From Lachnospiraceae bacterium (lineage in GTDB: Bacteria; Bacillota; Clostridia; Lachnospirales; Lachnospiraceae): DNA of 49,750 bases. The DNA lies in NCBI GenBank assembly GCA_910575835.1, contig CAJTGB010000038.1, positions 1 through 49,750 of the forward strand. The letters are read 5' to 3'. The translations under genes were made by a program, and so were the position numbers. Position 1 is the stretch's first letter; each line of letters starts with the position of its first letter. Under the pieces are notes generated by a model that ran no database searches, was not told where the DNA came from, and worked only from the letters and a program-made list of their open reading frames with translations. Positions 8,807 to 18,199 of this stretch are shown piece by piece.

Positions 8807-10855
8807 TCTGTCTTTCAGCCAGCAGAGCACAAGTGCCGAGCAGGCTCCCATATTCACGACCACTTCTCCGGCTTCAACCAGGTATTCTTCATAATCTGTA
8901 GAATATCCGTCCTGATAAGAGTAGATCAGCTTCTTCATCCTGCATTTCATCGGAACCTCCGCTGTCCACACAGGAACCGTGACCTCGGCAAGCTCGCTGC
9001 GGTTATTGATGATGACCACGATCCGGTCCTCACCCTGGAATCTTCCGTAAGCCAGTATATTATGTTCTTCTCCGCTCAGTATATTGATCGACCCTGTCCG
9101 AAGAGCCGGATGTTCCTTATGGATCCGTATCATCTCCCTGTGAAATGCGATCAACTCTTTATTCTCATACCCCCACGGATATGTCCGGCGGTTATCCGGG
9201 TCTGTGAAACCGCAGACTCCTGCCTCATCTCCATAATACACGGTAGGCGCTCCGACCCAGGTCATCTGCATGACAACAGCTTCCCTCATGATCGCCAGGT
9301 TCACATACTCGTTCGCCGCCCTCGAGCCAAGCTCCTCCACCCTTCCGACCATGTAATTAGTCCTCGTAAGGAAACGGGAATGATCGTGATTCGATAACTC
9401 ATTCATAGCAACCTGCAGCGACGGCGTCAGCATATTAGCCATATGGTGCAGGATCGAGCCGACAAAATTACTCGTATTCCCTCTAAGCTCCTCCCGCTGT
9501 TCATCGCTGTGCTTCTCCATACCCGTCAAAAACCAGGTGACAGGCTCCATAAATGCATCATAATTCATGACCGTATCCCACTCGTCGCCCTGAAGCCACT
9601 CGCTTGGATCACCGTAATGCTCCGCCAGTATCAACGCATTCGGGTTCGCATCCTTGACCGCCGCGCGGAACTTCTTCCAAAAATCATGGTTATACTCGTT
9701 GGTCTGGCCAAGGTCCGCCGCCACATCCAGCCTCCAGCCGTCCACATTGTAAGGCGGGGAGACCCATTTCCTCCCGATATACAGGATATAATTCTCGAGC
9801 TTGACCGAGCCCTCATAATTGAGCTTGGGAAGCGTATCATGCCCCCACCACCCGTCATAATTGGGATTATACGGCCATTCCTCTTCTCCGTCCTTCAGGA
9901 AATGAAAATAATTACGGTACGGACTGCCTGAAGTTATATACGCGCCCGGCTGATAATCCTTCTGGTTCTCATAGATCCTCTCCCGGTCCATCCATTTATT
10001 AAAGGAACCGCAGTGATTAAACACACCGTCCAGAATGATCTTCATCCCGCGTCTGTGAAGCTCCTCGACCAGCTTAATAAATAACCGGTTGCTCGCCTCC
10101 AGATTCTTAAGGTCCGTCACCCTCTTCTGGTACTTGGTGGCCTGATGATTATCTGTCACGCCATCCGGCAGCACCTCGCCCCCGTCTTCTTCAATCACAC
10201 CAAAATGCGGATCAATGTAATCATAATCCTGAATATCATACTTGTGATTCGACGGCGACACAAACAACGGATTAAAATACAGCACCTCTACACCCAGATC
10301 TTGAAGATAATCAAGCTTGTCGATCACTCCCTTAAGATCTCCGCCGTAGAATTCCCGCACACCCATAGCCGCCGGATACTTATTCCAATTCGTCACCTTC
10401 TCGCTGTAACCGCCGATATAATAATATTCGTTCGTCTCAACATCGTTCGACGGATCTCCGTTATAGAAACGATCCGTATAGATCTGGTACATCACGGCGC
10501 CCTTCGCCCAATCCGGCGTAGAAAATCCCGGCACGATCATGAAGTTATAGAATTCCACGATTTCCTTTGACGCGCCGCACCTCCCGTAATAAAGAATCTC
10601 TTCATCATCCTGGATCTCGAAACAGTACCGGAACGGTCTCTCGTTCAATCTCCAGTTTATCGTATAATAATCAAATTCACTGCCGCTGCCGCCTTCCTTA
10701 CTCATGTCATATCCACCGACCGCCGTCATCAGGCGTACCCTCTTAGCACCGTTCTTCGCCGTACGGAAACGCAGCCTTACAGTCTCATGCTCCTGGGGCT
10801 CCTGTGGAATAACATAACTAGCAGTTCCATCACAAAATAATGCCTGTTCATTCAC
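8804..10855 (-). CDS. GH13 neopullulanase/cyclomaltodextrinase-like amylase
   Basis: 683 aa, cytoplasmic (no signal peptide). The first ~110 residues look like the beta-sandwich N domain of maltogenic amylases. The catalytic barrel follows with VMYQIYTDRFYNGD, DGVFNHCG (276-283), nucleophile D377 in GWRLDVAAD, acid/base E412 in LAEHYGD, and D491 in LSNHDHSRF. The family cleaves cyclodextrins, pullulan or short maltooligosaccharides. Substrate choice cannot be read from the sequence. The GTG start has GGGGGAG 7 nt upstream. It begins only 24 nt after ftsH with no terminator between, so it may be read through from the tilS-hpt-ftsH unit. Confidence 0.92.
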   Translation of the reverse strand: MNEQALFCDGTASYVIPQEPQEHETVRLRFRTAKNGAKRVRLMTAVGGYDMSKEGGSGSEFDYYTINWRLNERPFRYCFEIQDDEEILYYGRCGASKEIVEFYNFMIVPGFSTPDWAKGAVMYQIYTDRFYNGDPSNDVETNEYYYIGGYSEKVTNWNKYPAAMGVREFYGGDLKGVIDKLDYLQDLGVEVLYFNPLFVSPSNHKYDIQDYDYIDPHFGVIEEDGGEVLPDGVTDNHQATKYQKRVTDLKNLEASNRLFIKLVEELHRRGMKIILDGVFNHCGSFNKWMDRERIYENQKDYQPGAYITSGSPYRNYFHFLKDGEEEWPYNPNYDGWWGHDTLPKLNYEGSVKLENYILYIGRKWVSPPYNVDGWRLDVAADLGQTNEYNHDFWKKFRAAVKDANPNALILAEHYGDPSEWLQGDEWDTVMNYDAFMEPVTWFLTGMEKHSDEQREELRGNTSNFVGSILHHMANMLTPSLQVAMNELSNHDHSRFLTRTNYMVGRVEELGSRAANEYVNLAIMREAVVMQMTWVGAPTVYYGDEAGVCGFTDPDNRRTYPWGYENKELIAFHREMIRIHKEHPALRTGSINILSGEEHNILAYGRFQGEDRIVVIINNRSELAEVTVPVWTAEVPMKCRMKKLIYSYQDGYSTDYEEYLVEAGEVVVNMGACSALVLCWLKDR

Positions 10856-10879
10856 GCTGTTGCTCCCCCTTTGTTATTA

Positions 10880-12718
10880 CTATGCTTCTGATATCTCACC
10901 TGTAAATAATGCTTCAAATTCTTCCCTGGAGATCTTCTCCTTTTCCAGCAGCAATTCTGCACATGCATGAAGCACATCGTCATATTTCCTGATCACTGTC
11001 CTTGCTCTGTTATAACACTCGTCAATGATCCTTTTCACTTCCTGGTCGATCGTAGTCGCAACGCTCTCGCCGTAGCTTCTCGACGCATGGGCGAGATCCC
11101 GCCCGATAAATATCTCGTCGCTGTCATTGTCATAGTTGATCAGGCCGACCGCATCAGACATTCCGAACTTGGTGACCATGGATTTGGCAAGGCCGGTGGC
11201 CTGCTTGATATCCTGAGACGCGCCGGTCGTAATATCATCCAGCACCTCTTCCTCCGCAACGCGGCCGCCAAGCGCAACCGTAATATCCTGCAGCATCTTT
11301 CCCTTCGTATTGAACATCTCGTCATTCTCCGGCAAAGGCATGGTATAACCGCCTGCCCCTCCGGTAGGAATGATAGACACACTGTAGACCGGCCCCACAT
11401 CCGGGAGTACATGGAACAGGATCGCATGCCCAGCCTCATGAAAAGCAGTGATCCTCTTCTCCTTGTCAGAGATCACACGGCTCTTCTTCTCCGCGCCGAT
11501 CCCTACCTTCACAAACGCCCTCTTGATATCCTCCTGCTTCAGGTATATTCTTCCTTCCTTAGCCGCCAGGATCGCAGCCTCATTCAGAAGATTCTCAAGA
11601 TCCGCTCCCGTGAATCCTGCCGTCGTCTGTGCGATCTGTCTCAGATCGATCTCCTCGCTGAGCGGCTTGCCGTCCGCATGTACCTTGAGGATCTCTTCTC
11701 TTCCCTGGATATCCGGCCTTCCTACCATCACCCGGCGGTCGAACCGTCCCGGACGCAGGATCGCAGGATCAAGGATATCCACACGGTTCGTGGCCGCCAT
11801 CACGATCACACCTTCATTGACGCCGAAACCATCCATCTCTACCAACAGCTGGTTCAAGGTCTGCTCCCTCTCGTCATGGCCGCCGCCCATTCCTGTTCCG
11901 CGGCGTCTCGCAACGGCGTCAATCTCGTCAATAAAGATAATACACGGCGAATTCTTCTTCGCCTCTTCAAACAGATCACGGACACGGGACGCGCCCACAC
12001 CGACAAACATCTCCACAAAGTCCGAACCCGATATGGTGAAAAACGGCACTCCCGCTTCACCCGCAACCGCCTTGGCCAGCAGCGTCTTACCGGTTCCCGG
12101 AGGGCCCACCAGCAGAACTCCCTTGGGGATCCTTGCCCCTACCTGGATATATTTCTTCGGAGACTTCAGGAAATCCACGATCTCCTCTAACTCTTCCTTC
12201 TCTTCCTTAAGGCCCGCAACCTGCGAAAAGGTGATCTTCTTGTCTCCGCCTGTACTCAGCCTTGCCCGGCTCTTCCCGAAGTTCATGGCTTTGGCGTTCG
12301 CGCCGCCGCCCTGCCGGTTCATGAGGGTAAATATCAGCATAACACCCAAAAGCGTCAGAAGCACCGGCATGATCACCGTCATAAACCAACTGTCCTCCCG
12401 GACATCCGGCATCTCATATTCGATGTTCTTCTCTTTCAGATACTCCTGGATCTCATTGACATCCGACACATACAAATACCTGACCTTTCCGTCAGATCCT
12501 TTAATCTCGATCTCAACCCTTCCTGTAGGCACATTCTTGTTCTGAGTGATCACGATCTTGCCCGTATCCTTACTCACAACCAGTTCCTCGAAATCCTTCC
12601 AGGTTATCTCTTCATCCTTCTGGTCAAGCTGATTCGTAAGCCACAGTATAATAAACAAGAACACGACAAATGTCAGAACCGTGGCGCCGCTCAGCCCCCT
12701 TACCTTCCTATCATTCAA
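10880..12718 (-). CDS. ftsH: ATP-dependent zinc metalloprotease FtsH
   Basis: 612 aa membrane protease that degrades misfolded and regulatory proteins. It shows two N-terminal membrane helices ([15 protein letters not shown] and [17 protein letters not shown]) flanking an external loop. The AAA module has [23 protein letters not shown] and the second region of homology with LRPGRFDRR. The zinc site is HEAGHA. No in-frame ATG lies near the head, so the start is TTG at 12718, with AAAGGGG about 10 nt upstream. It follows hpt by 17 nt in the conserved tilS-hpt-ftsH order. Confidence 0.97.
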   Translation of the reverse strand: MNDRKVRGLSGATVLTFVVFLFIILWLTNQLDQKDEEITWKDFEELVVSKDTGKIVITQNKNVPTGRVEIEIKGSDGKVRYLYVSDVNEIQEYLKEKNIEYEMPDVREDSWFMTVIMPVLLTLLGVMLIFTLMNRQGGGANAKAMNFGKSRARLSTGGDKKITFSQVAGLKEEKEELEEIVDFLKSPKKYIQVGARIPKGVLLVGPPGTGKTLLAKAVAGEAGVPFFTISGSDFVEMFVGVGASRVRDLFEEAKKNSPCIIFIDEIDAVARRRGTGMGGGHDEREQTLNQLLVEMDGFGVNEGVIVMAATNRVDILDPAILRPGRFDRRVMVGRPDIQGREEILKVHADGKPLSEEIDLRQIAQTTAGFTGADLENLLNEAAILAAKEGRIYLKQEDIKRAFVKVGIGAEKKSRVISDKEKRITAFHEAGHAILFHVLPDVGPVYSVSIIPTGGAGGYTMPLPENDEMFNTKGKMLQDITVALGGRVAEEEVLDDITTGASQDIKQATGLAKSMVTKFGMSDAVGLINYDNDSDEIFIGRDLAHASRSYGESVATTIDQEVKRIIDECYNRARTVIRKYDDVLHACAELLLEKEKISREEFEALFTGEISEA

Positions 12719-12735
12719 TGTCCCATAGCCCCTTT

Positions 12736-13263
12736 CTATTCTACACCGTCTACAATTCCAATATACGGCAGATTCCTGTACTTCTGTGCATAGTCAAGCC
12801 CGTATCCTACAACGAACTCATCCGGGATCTCGAATCCTACATAATCCACATGCACCTCTCTGACTCTCCGGTCAGGCTTATCAAGAAGCGTACACAGTCT
12901 CATACTGTTCGGATGCCTCTTCTTAAGCAGTTCCAACAGATATGACAGCGTCCTTCCAGAGTCGATGATATCCTCAACCACGATCACATCCTTCCCCTCC
13001 AGAGATTCGTCCAGATCCTTCACGATCCTGACCACCCCGTTAGAGGATGTCCCGTCTCCGTAGCTGCTGACACTCATAAAATCCAGGGATACCGGCACGT
13101 CGATCTTCTTCGCCAGCTCGCACATGAAGAAGACTCCGCCCTTAAGAACGCAGATCAGATGCACCTGCCTGCCCTTGTACTCCTCGCTGATCTGTCTTCC
13201 CATCTCTGTGATTCTCTCTTCAACATCCTTCTCCGGGATCAATACTCTTACACTCTCCGCCAT
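12736..13263 (-). CDS. hpt: Hypoxanthine phosphoribosyltransferase
   Basis: 175 aa. It salvages hypoxanthine/guanine with PRPP. The PRPP-binding loop is VIVVEDIIDSGRTL, and the LICVLKGGVFFMCELAKK segment and C-terminal VDYVGFEIPDEFVVGYGLDY are family hallmarks. The ATG has GGAGG 8 nt upstream and lies inside the end of tilS, an overlap of 44 nt, so translation is probably coupled. In Firmicutes, Hpt lies between tilS and ftsH as here. Confidence 0.96.
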   Translation of the reverse strand: MAESVRVLIPEKDVEERITEMGRQISEEYKGRQVHLICVLKGGVFFMCELAKKIDVPVSLDFMSVSSYGDGTSSNGVVRIVKDLDESLEGKDVIVVEDIIDSGRTLSYLLELLKKRHPNSMRLCTLLDKPDRRVREVHVDYVGFEIPDEFVVGYGLDYAQKYRNLPYIGIVDGVE

Positions 13264-14626
13264 TACCTTGTCCTCCGTAAAATTCTATCTCCAGGATCCT
13301 CCTGGTCTTGTCCGTAATCTGATACTTCTGGTTCTGCCTGTATCCGACGATCCACATAATATGCTTGCCGTCAGCCGCAAGCCATATCCCGTCTCTTAGT
13401 TCCCCAGGTATCTTTTCATTGATAAAATACTGCTTAAGCTTCTGAGTTTGGCCGGACTTCGAGATCGTAATATAATCACCCGGCTCCCTGTGTCTTAATT
13501 TTACAGTATTTTTTATTATATCATAATCGAACCATTTCGTGTAGGGGTTTTCTGGAAATATTACCCGGCCGCCGTTCCGCTCGAACACTCTCCACACTGC
13601 CGGGCATCCCCGGACCGCCTCTTCATCCTCCGCCACAGGCGAAGAGGCGGCGCCGGCGGAAATGTCGATCCCTTCATAACATCGCCTGGCACATATACCG
13701 TAAGGCAGATGGACCTGCCGCCCTACCTGTCTGTCAAGCAGGCGATCCAGTATGGCCGCATGCTCGGCTCCAAGGTCTTTGCGCCTGCCTGCCGCACGGC
13801 AGAGCATCTCGTGGAGCACGGCCTGCCGAAGCGCCTCGGGAACCTGCAGGAACTTCTCCTTGTTAAGCACCGCCCTGCCCTCTCCTTCATACCGGATACA
13901 GCTTTTGGCATAACGCTCTGTCTCCCGGCCGATATATTCCCCAAGCATACGCATCTGTTCCATCGTCTCCGACATATGGCGCACCGCCTGTCTGTTGACC
14001 TGCTCTTCCAGATAAGGGATCACATGCCTGCGGATCCGGTTTCTCGTATATTCATCCTCCAGATTCGATTCGTCCGTACAATAAGATATTCCCCGATTTT
14101 CAAGATATGATTCAATCTCTTCTCTTTTCAGGCATAATAACGGCCGTATCCACTGCCCGTTAACCGGGGCGATCCCGCCAAGTCCCCTGATCCCGCACCC
14201 TCTGCACAGATTCCAGATCAGGGTCTCAGCATTATCATTCCGATGGTGTGCAAGGGCGATCTTCGTGCCCCCGGTCTCCTTCTGCACCTTAAGGAAGATC
14301 TCTCTTCTGATATCCCGTCCCGCTTCCTCCAGGGACAATCCGTTCCTGGAGGCATACTTCCGTACATCCTCCCTAAATACCCGAAGCTCTATCTGCCACT
14401 CCCTGCAGATCCGTTCTACATACTCCGCGTCCGCGTCCGCATCCGCACCTCTGAGTCCGTGATGCACATGCACCGCCAGGACAGACAGACCAAGCTCCTC
14501 CCTAAGCTCCCTGAGCATGAAAAGAAGGCATACGGAATCTGCACCTCCCGATACGCCTGTAATGATCCGGTCACCCTTATCCAGCATATGATAACGCCGG
14601 ATATATTCTCTTACCCGCTGATACAT
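13220..14626 (-). CDS. tilS: tRNA(Ile)-lysidine synthetase
   Basis: 468 aa. It converts C34 of the CAU anticodon tRNA-Ile to lysidine so it reads AUA. The PP-loop signature GVSGGADSVCLLF lies at about 25-37, and HHRNDNAETLIWNLCRG and the C-terminal substrate-binding domain ending in ITDKTRRILEIEF follow. A run of alternating Ala-Asp (about 77-83) comes from a short GCGGAC-type DNA repeat. Start ATG with AAGG 8 nt upstream. A 119-nt gap holds a small GC hairpin (CCCCCA/TGGGGG) between spoIIE and tilS. Confidence 0.95.
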   Translation of the reverse strand: MYQRVREYIRRYHMLDKGDRIITGVSGGADSVCLLFMLRELREELGLSVLAVHVHHGLRGADADADAEYVERICREWQIELRVFREDVRKYASRNGLSLEEAGRDIRREIFLKVQKETGGTKIALAHHRNDNAETLIWNLCRGCGIRGLGGIAPVNGQWIRPLLCLKREEIESYLENRGISYCTDESNLEDEYTRNRIRRHVIPYLEEQVNRQAVRHMSETMEQMRMLGEYIGRETERYAKSCIRYEGEGRAVLNKEKFLQVPEALRQAVLHEMLCRAAGRRKDLGAEHAAILDRLLDRQVGRQVHLPYGICARRCYEGIDISAGAASSPVAEDEEAVRGCPAVWRVFERNGGRVIFPENPYTKWFDYDIIKNTVKLRHREPGDYITISKSGQTQKLKQYFINEKIPGELRDGIWLAADGKHIMWIVGYRQNQKYQITDKTRRILEIEFYGGQGNGGECKSIDPGEGC

Positions 14627-14745
14627 AGTCTCAACCTTCTTATCCGTCTTATCCCCCCAAATGGGGGTAATCTGTATCCTTCGCTATAAATATATAGAAC
14701 TCTCTCCCAAAATGCAAGTTCTTCCTGCAGATATTCCGATATCCG

Positions 14746-16149
14746 TCACAGCTCCCATATCCCGATCGCCAGCACGGTCATATCGTCCACCGGAACCTCC
14801 TGGGTGTACTCCAACACCTGCTCTAAGATGTGATGCGCCAATTCCTTAGGATTCACGATATCCGCGTCCTGTATGAACGTACTCATCAGCGATTCCTGCT
14901 CTCCCACCGGCAGCGCATCCAGGACTCCGTCCGTCACCATGATCACAAAGTCTCCCGACTCAAGCTTCCTCTCCACCGGCTCCAGATCCAGCTCCCGGAT
15001 CACGCCCACCGGCAGCGTTGCGGAATTGATCGTCTCAACCGAATCCTTTCTCTTGATAAATGTTGTGGACGCTCCTGCTTTCACAAACTCACAGGTCCCC
15101 TTATACAGATCAAACAAGCTGGCGTCGATCGTCGAAAAGCGCACTTCCTCCCTGGCGATCACCAGCGCTGTGTTCATCAGCTGAATCGCCATCGTAACCG
15201 GGAATCCCGCTTCCAGAAGCTCCTCTAACATCTCAACTACCATCTTGCTCTCCCGGAACGCCTCCTCGCCTGAGCCCATACCGTCAGACAGGGCGATCCC
15301 CTTCTTTCCTTCTGGGAGGTCCGTCATCAGGAAGGTATCCCCGGAGATCTTCTCACATCCCCTGCCGATCTTGGCCACACCCTGCAGCGTATGATATCTT
15401 GCGCTCTCCACACAGGCGACCGTACAATATTCCTCGCCGACAAGCGGTCTCTCGCCCATCTGCGGAGTCATGGTCCGGCCTGTACAAGCCCCTACGAGAG
15501 ACGCCAGCTCCTTCGTGGCGATCACGCGGCCTTTCATAGACTTCACCGTAAGATGGATCTCGTATTTCCCCTGGGACGTCATATAGAACACAGAAGACAG
15601 CATCCTTGCGCCGCCCTTCTTAAGCTGAGTCTTCAACCGCTTTTCCAGATGCTCGTCCTCAAAAATACCCGCATCCAACTCCCTTGTCGTATGCTGGATC
15701 ATCTTCGCAAAACGGTCAAGCTGTTCGGCGTAACCCTCCCGGTTCTGCACCATCTTATTATTCCACATCATGATCTTCTTCGCATTCTCGAACGTCTCCA
15801 GGGTCTCCCTTAAGAACCTGGGCGCCTTGATACACCGCTTCTGAAGCCCTCTTTTCAGCTCCACATTCAGCTCCGCTCCGAATTCCTCCACCGTGCACAG
15901 AATCTCATATAGAAGCTGGTAGGTATGTACACGGTTCTCTCCTAAGCACCAGGCCTTCTTCTCACAGTTATCGCACACCTTGTCCGTAACCTTCAGAAAC
16001 ATCTCTTCGATCTCTTCCTTCGAGAATGTCCCCTTATATTCTTCCAATGTAAGAAATGTCTTTGACAAATGCATCAAAGAATCCGCAAACTTGTCCATCT
16101 GTACGACATATGGATTGATAAATGTCTTTTTCTCCTTTATTTCCGCCAT
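14746..16149 (-). CDS. spoIIE: SpoIIE-like PP2C phosphatase lacking the membrane domain
   Basis: 467 aa. The C-terminal PP2C phosphatase is complete: IALSDGMGSGEEAFRES (metal-binding Asp-Gly), VKAGASTTFIKR, VIMVTDGVLDAL and VDDMTVLAIGI. The N-terminal ~230 residues match the SpoIIE middle region, with a Cys cluster (CDNCEKKAWC) and long helices. SpoIIE normally has ~10 membrane helices first and about 800 residues; here there are none. The start is well supported (AAGGGGAG 7 nt upstream, with a terminator in the gap before it), and no membrane ORF lies next to it. It sits exactly at the spoIIE position between divIC and tilS. The known role is dephosphorylating SpoIIAA to activate sigma-F. 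Confidence 0.88.
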   Translation of the reverse strand: MAEIKEKKTFINPYVVQMDKFADSLMHLSKTFLTLEEYKGTFSKEEIEEMFLKVTDKVCDNCEKKAWCLGENRVHTYQLLYEILCTVEEFGAELNVELKRGLQKRCIKAPRFLRETLETFENAKKIMMWNNKMVQNREGYAEQLDRFAKMIQHTTRELDAGIFEDEHLEKRLKTQLKKGGARMLSSVFYMTSQGKYEIHLTVKSMKGRVIATKELASLVGACTGRTMTPQMGERPLVGEEYCTVACVESARYHTLQGVAKIGRGCEKISGDTFLMTDLPEGKKGIALSDGMGSGEEAFRESKMVVEMLEELLEAGFPVTMAIQLMNTALVIAREEVRFSTIDASLFDLYKGTCEFVKAGASTTFIKRKDSVETINSATLPVGVIRELDLEPVERKLESGDFVIMVTDGVLDALPVGEQESLMSTFIQDADIVNPKELAHHILEQVLEYTQEVPVDDMTVLAIGIWEL

Positions 16150-16199
16150 TCTTATGCTCCCCTTTCAACGGTTTTCAGACATATTTCTTCTGAAAAAAA

Positions 16200-16233
16200 C
16201 AAAAAGCCTTAGGAAATCCATCTCCTAAAGCTT
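16200..16233 (-). terminator. Terminator after divIC
   Basis: Minus strand AAGCTTTAGGA (16233-16223) pairs with TCCTAAGGCTT (16214-16204) and is followed by TTTTTG and further T-runs. It separates the yab/divIC genes from spoIIE, implying spoIIE has its own promoter or depends on read-through. Confidence 0.8.
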
Positions 16234-16245
16234 ATCCTCTGTCTG

Positions 16246-16569
16246 TTATTCTGCCTTAAATATCGTCTCGTTCTCGTGTATCAGGCCTAATTTCTCCTTC
16301 GCCACATCCTCCACGTACTCATCCGTTCCTACATATTCACTAAGTTCTTCTATCTCCTTCGTGCGCGCCTTCTCTTCCCTGATCTGTTCTTCAAGCTCCT
16401 GCTCCTGTGCCTGATAATGCTCCTCTTTGGCCTTAAGAGACACACTGTTAACAGATATGACCACAAACAGAAGCAAGACAACCGCACTGACTGCCAGCAC
16501 GCTTCTCTTGTGACGCTGCATGCGCTTCTTCTGACGTCTCTTCGGACGCCTCTGTTCTGTTTTTCCCAT
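16246..16569 (-). CDS. divIC: Septum formation initiator DivIC/FtsB family
   Basis: 107 aa bitopic division protein. A basic cytoplasmic head (TEQRRPKRRQKKRMQRHKR) is followed by one membrane helix (VLAVSAVVLLLFVVISV), a coiled coil (about 50-80) and the family's C-terminal EYVEDVAKEKLGLIHENE. It would join FtsL/DivIB at the septum. The ATG has GGTGAG 8 nt upstream, and the gene follows yabQ in the usual order. Confidence 0.92.
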   Translation of the reverse strand: MGKTEQRRPKRRQKKRMQRHKRSVLAVSAVVLLLFVVISVNSVSLKAKEEHYQAQEQELEEQIREEKARTKEIEELSEYVGTDEYVEDVAKEKLGLIHENETIFKAE

Positions 16570-16630
16570 ATTAATTACTCACCCTTATACCGGTACCCTT
16601 CCGGCTACTCACCCTATTATCATTCTTATC

Positions 16631-16984
16631 TTAACTTTTTTCTCCCTTTTTATCAAGCCCCTGGCATAAATCTTTCTTTTTACGGCCGTAGATTTTTTTG
16701 TACATTTTTTCCAGGCCGCCGAGGAAAGCCGACATCAAAACCACTCCAAGCACAACACCTAGTATAAAATACCAACGAATACTACCATCACTTGTATGGT
16801 AAATCTGCACAAACATATAGACGGCAGAACCCAGCCAGAAAATCATATCCTCCAGGCTCACCGCTGCCAGGTCGTGCTCCACGATCCTCCTGAAACACCG
16901 GATACACTGATAAGCAAGACGCACGATCGCCCCGGATACGACTGCCACAAGGAACACCATCACTTCTTCTCTGATCCCAGGCAT
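16631..16984 (-). CDS. yabQ: Spore cortex biosynthesis protein YabQ
   Basis: 117 aa from the ATG at 16984, whose ribosome site AGGTGA overlaps the yabP stop codon. A longer open frame to 17101 runs through yabP and is not supported. It is a membrane protein with helices around EEVMVFLVAVVSGAIVRLAY, EDMIFWLGSAVYMFVQIY and IRWYFILGVVLGVVLMSAFL, and a basic C-terminus. YabQ is required for cortex formation. Position directly after yabP and before divIC supports the call. Confidence 0.88.
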   Translation of the reverse strand: MPGIREEVMVFLVAVVSGAIVRLAYQCIRCFRRIVEHDLAAVSLEDMIFWLGSAVYMFVQIYHTSDGSIRWYFILGVVLGVVLMSAFLGGLEKMYKKIYGRKKKDLCQGLDKKGEKS

Positions 16985-16988
16985 ACCG

Positions 16989-17273
16989 TCACCTGAACAG
17001 CTTGGAGAACAGATTATCCTGCTGCTTCCCGTGGCTCTGGACGTCTGAATAGGCAACACTGTCAATATTTCCCGACAGATCCACCTCGCCCTTCTCCACA
17101 CTCAGCCGGTTCACATGCAGGTCAGAGCCCTTCACCATCATCATTCCCTGCTCTGTTTCAAGCAGGATCTCATTTAAATCAAACGACAATACATCGACCA
17201 CCCCTGTCACCAGACTGGTCTTACGGTTATTGATCACCAGTTTATGATTTTTCTGTACGGTTCTTTCTTCCAT
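16989..17273 (-). CDS. yabP: Sporulation protein YabP
   Basis: 94 aa from the ATG at 17273 (AAAGG 11 nt upstream). An in-frame GTG at 17282 is an alternative but sits only 2 nt from the ribosome site. It is a YabP/YqfC-type beta domain: HKLVINNRKTSLVTGVVDV, then DLNEILLETEQGMMMVKG, as in mother-cell spore proteins. Its stop overlaps the yabQ ribosome site, so the two are probably translationally coupled. Confidence 0.9.
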   Translation of the reverse strand: MEERTVQKNHKLVINNRKTSLVTGVVDVLSFDLNEILLETEQGMMMVKGSDLHVNRLSVEKGEVDLSGNIDSVAYSDVQSHGKQQDNLFSKLFR

Positions 17274-17322
17274 GCGCTTCACAACCTTTCTTAATAATCA
17301 TATGAAAGGCCGGCGCTATTTA

Positions 17323-17562
17323 TTACAAATATTTGAACAAGTCTCCTGCTTCGTCCTTCTTTGTCGTATCCCGGATGTCCAGAACTTCGACCTTAACCGT
17401 CCTGGTTCCGAACTGAATCTCTATAACGTCTCCTACCTTCACCTTCACAGACGCCTTCGCAACCTGGCCGTTCACGGTCACACGCCCGGCATCGCATGCC
17501 TCGTTCGCCACTGTTCTCCTCTTGATCAGCCGCGAAACCTTTAAAAACTTATCTAATCTCAT
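17323..17562 (-). CDS. rqcP: S4-domain RNA-binding protein RqcP (YabO/YlmH-like)
   Basis: 79 aa, a single S4 domain: MRLDKFLKVSRLIKRRTVAN, then AGRVTVNGQVAKASVKVKVGD. The family (RqcP, homologous to Hsp15) works with RqcH in ribosome-associated quality control of stalled nascent chains. The ATG has AAGGAGG 5 nt upstream. The place between hup and yabP is the conserved Firmicutes order. There is a terminator between hup and this gene. Confidence 0.92.
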   Translation of the reverse strand: MRLDKFLKVSRLIKRRTVANEACDAGRVTVNGQVAKASVKVKVGDVIEIQFGTRTVKVEVLDIRDTTKKDEAGDLFKYL

Positions 17563-17617
17563 ATCTGCCTCCTTAAATCACACATTACATAACCACTGCC
17601 GCCGGTCGATACAGGCA

Positions 17618-17659
17618 TAAAAAGGGTGCCTCCGGTGTTCTCTCACTCCTGCGGCACCC
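17618..17659 (-). terminator. hup terminator
   Basis: Minus strand GGGTGCC (17659-17653) pairs with GGCACCC (17630-17624), followed by TTTTTATG. It lies 90 nt after the hup stop. Confidence 0.8.
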
Positions 17660-17750
17660 AAATCCCCATTATTTATCCATCTACTCCCGGAACCTCCTCT
17701 CCCCAACTATCCACGGATCAGATTCCGAAAGTGCAGATTTATGCAACGAA

Positions 17751-18026
17751 TTACTCGTTAACAGCGTCCTTCAATGCTTTGCCGGCTTTAAACTTCGGCG
17801 CCTTGCATGCATCGATCTTCATCGTCTTGCCTGTCTGCGGATTCCTTCCTTCTCTTGCAGCTCTCTTGCTCACCTCGAAGGTTCCAAAGCCAACTAACTG
17901 TACCTTGTGCTCCTTCTTCAGTTCATCTGTTATAACGTCGATGAATGCCTTCAACGCCTTCTCAGAATCCTTCTTGGATAATTCTGCCTGGTCAGCAATC
18001 GCTGCTACTAATTCTGTCTTATTCAT
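17751..18026 (-). CDS. hup: HU-family DNA-binding protein
   Basis: 91 aa, the exact family length. MNKTELVAAIADQAELSKKD, the dimer core VQLVGFGTFEVSKRAAREGR and the DNA-binding arm with NPQTGKTMKI are textbook HU. It bends and compacts DNA as a homodimer. The ribosome site GAGGAGG lies 9 nt upstream. A strong own promoter (18126-18154) and terminator make it a single-gene transcript. Confidence 0.97.
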   Translation of the reverse strand: MNKTELVAAIADQAELSKKDSEKALKAFIDVITDELKKEHKVQLVGFGTFEVSKRAAREGRNPQTGKTMKIDACKAPKFKAGKALKDAVNE

Positions 18027-18125
18027 GGATAATTTCCTCCTCTTGTTTCATAGAATCCCTTATTTTATTCTATCATCATTAATGCAGTCCCTATACCTGT
18101 CACCCATAGAAGACCTATAGTTACA

Positions 18126-18154
18126 GTTATAACCGCTTTCCACACAAATGTCAA
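18126..18154 (-). promoter_or_regulatory. hup promoter
   Basis: Minus strand TTGACA (18154-18149), exact 17-nt spacer, TATAAC (18131-18126): close to consensus, as expected for an abundant nucleoid protein. It starts 100 nt upstream of the ATG. Confidence 0.8.
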
Positions 18155-18199
18155 GGCAAATTCTACAGTTTTCCCCGTATTTTCAAGGTTTTCCAATAT

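Noticed and set aside
16985-17101. N-terminal extension of YabQ
   Set aside because: It runs through yabP in another frame and has no ribosome site. The ATG at 16984 has AGGTGA directly upstream and fits the family.
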